Below the pieces are notes generated by a model. The model was not told where the DNA came from. It was given only the letters and a program-made list of their open reading frames with translations, and did not search any database. A stretch of 53,006 nt of DNA from Kordiimonadales bacterium (GTDB lineage: Bacteria > Pseudomonadota > Alphaproteobacteria > Sphingomonadales > Kordiimonadaceae): contig NVTU01000043.1 of NCBI GenBank assembly GCA_002401685.1, positions 1 to 53,006 of the forward strand, read 5' to 3'. Below, piece after piece: positions 52,129 to 53,006 of this stretch; position 1 is the stretch's first letter, and the number at the start of each line of letters is the position of its first letter. Both the position numbers and the translations under genes were made by a program.

Positions 52129-52312
52129 AACCCGCGGCACGAAGGCGCATCGATCCTTAATCAGCTGTAACCGCCACCAACCCGTAACCTAGGTCGCAAT
52201 CCTGTCCACGCCGTGTCATACTGAGGCGGCGCGGTGTCGTGTTCAAAAGGTGGAAGCGCACCTACATAAGCAGGACCAAACAATAACCCCGTATTTTGGA
52301 GTAGGACAAAAC

Positions 52313-52729
52313 GTGGACTTAAGAAAACTTCGGCATGAGAGAAGTTGGTCGCAAGAACAGCTCGCTGAAATTAGCGGCGTGAGTGCGCGCACGGTTCAAC
52401 GTATTGAAAAAGGTGAGAAGGCCGGCATGGAGACGCTTAAAGCGCTCGCAGCTGCTTTCGGCATATCTAGCTCTGACCTACAAAACGAGACAGCGCAGCC
52501 TAAGGACCCACAGAAAATGAGCGAAAAAATACTCGACGCCGTACCAAACAAATGGAAAGGCTTCTTCCTTCACCTGATAACTTTCATGGTTGTCACCACG
52601 TGGCTTTTCATATTAGGCCAGTTTTTCTTTGAGGAAGAGACCGGGTATGTCGCGCTATTCTCTTTTTTCTGGGCTATGTGGATTATGATCCATGCGGTGA
52701 ACCTCAACAGTCCGGAAGACGAAGAATAG
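52313..52729 (+). CDS. HTH XRE-family protein with 2TM domain (second copy)
   Basis: A 138-residue paralogue of the 51673 product: VDLRKLRHERSWSQEQLAEISGVSARTVQRIEKGE in pieces, followed by two membrane helices (GFFLHLITFMVVTTWLFILGQFFFEE and VALFSFFWAMWIMIHAVNL). I choose the GTG at 52313 with GGAGTAGGA upstream, matching the start of the first copy; an ATG-like longer frame begins at 52250. The HTH halves are nearly identical between the copies whereas the membrane parts differ more, so the two may bind one site and form heterodimers. Confidence 0.8.
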   Translation: MDLRKLRHERSWSQEQLAEISGVSARTVQRIEKGEKAGMETLKALAAAFGISSSDLQNETAQPKDPQKMSEKILDAVPNKWKGFFLHLITFMVVTTWLFILGQFFFEEETGYVALFSFFWAMWIMIHAVNLNSPEDEE

Positions 52730-52753
52730 GCCCCCTCCGCATTTATAGGTAAA

Positions 52754-53006
52754 TCAGCGCGACGACTTTCCCGCTGATTTACCGGCTTTTGCCAAAGCAA
52801 CCGCCGCAGCCAGAACCGGGTCTCGTCCCTCTCTGTGATCTTCCACCGTTTTAGAAACGAAAACGTCTGGCTGCACGCCGACACCGATAAACTCGCGCCC
52901 AGCAGAGTAATAATCCCGTTTTGTGGAAATGCGCGCGCGGCCATCGCCGGGCATATCCATCATCAATGGTTGCCCGGTCAAGTCGTATGTTGGCTCACTT
53001 ACATAC
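52754..53006 (-). CDS. S41-type peptidase-like C-terminus (partial)
   Basis: The minus-strand frame runs off the right edge of the window. The visible 83 residues include MMDMPGDGRARISTKRDYYSAGREFIGVGVQPDV and SKTVEDHREGRDPVLAAAVALA. The patterns with GVGVxPDV and GRDPVL are typical of the C-terminal end of S41 (tail-specific) peptidases. The catalytic Ser-Lys pair would lie upstream, outside the window. The reading frame is open to the edge and stops at 52754. Confidence 0.72.
   Translation of the reverse strand, partial: YVSEPTYDLTGQPLMMDMPGDGRARISTKRDYYSAGREFIGVGVQPDVFVSKTVEDHREGRDPVLAAAVALAKAGKSAGKSSR

Noticed and set aside
1..53006. Prophage, transposon, integron or CRISPR array
   Set aside because: No integrase, transposase, phage structural gene, terminal repeats or regular short repeats with spacers were seen.

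Overview
The window is a chromosomal stretch of an alphaproteobacterium. The left half is a housekeeping block typical of that class: trpFBA-accD-folC, trxA, addAB, tsaE, a DivL-type tyrosine-box sensor protein, ahcY-metK, and the HPr / mannose-type EIIA / RapZ / short HprK / ChvG-ChvI cluster next to pckA. I cannot fix the genus from the sequence. The gene mix (DivL, a complete psp system, an exosortase-type O-glycosylation ligase, spinster-like MFS and Na+-symporter genes) would suit a marine member such as Kordiimonadales, but that is a guess. I see no rRNA, tRNA, CRISPR array, prophage, transposase or integrase.

Layout. Positions 1-4502 (+): end of trpF, then trpB, trpA, accD and folC as a tight operon. 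4575-6005 (-): a DUF1697 protein and two tandem DUF1801 genes, one broken by an amber codon. 6200-16671 (-): trxA, then one long operon reading divL > tsaE > murU-like > addB > addA. 16775-19290 (-): ahcY-metK, with a -10 box and a 16-bp perfect palindrome at its promoter. 19538-24075 (-): chvI, chvG, hprK, rapZ, EIIA, HPr, forming a regulatory phosphotransfer cascade with no sugar-transport component in view. 24405-26009 (+): pckA, divergent from chvI. 26204-43600: an accessory or metabolic region with secreted proteins (an unrecognised secreted protein similar to DUF1579, a seven-repeat FG-GAP propeller, a carbonic anhydrase relative that has lost zinc ligands, a SPOR lipoprotein, a beta-lactamase-fold serine hydrolase), transporters (two EamA, one NSS, one MFS), Tag glycosylase, a GNAT, a GFA protein, SufE, and a PLP-dependent MocR regulator divergent from a flavin oxidase-like gene. 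43800-46755: a phage-shock locus. PspF is divergent from a sigma-54 promoter that drives an unrecognised 54-residue protein, then PspA, PspB and PspC, with hairpins between the cistrons. 47188-53006: an O-glycosylation ligase, a YtcJ-like amidohydrolase, an unrecognised protein with a DxD motif, two tandem HTH-2TM membrane regulators, and the end of an S41-type protease gene.

The best candidates for new biology are four: the small protein that opens the sigma-54-driven psp operon; the carbonic anhydrase relative without its zinc site, overlapping a SPOR lipoprotein gene; the paired HTH-2TM regulators; and the palindrome over the ahcY-metK promoter. Everything here was read by eye. Family names rest on recognised motifs, and no database search was run.
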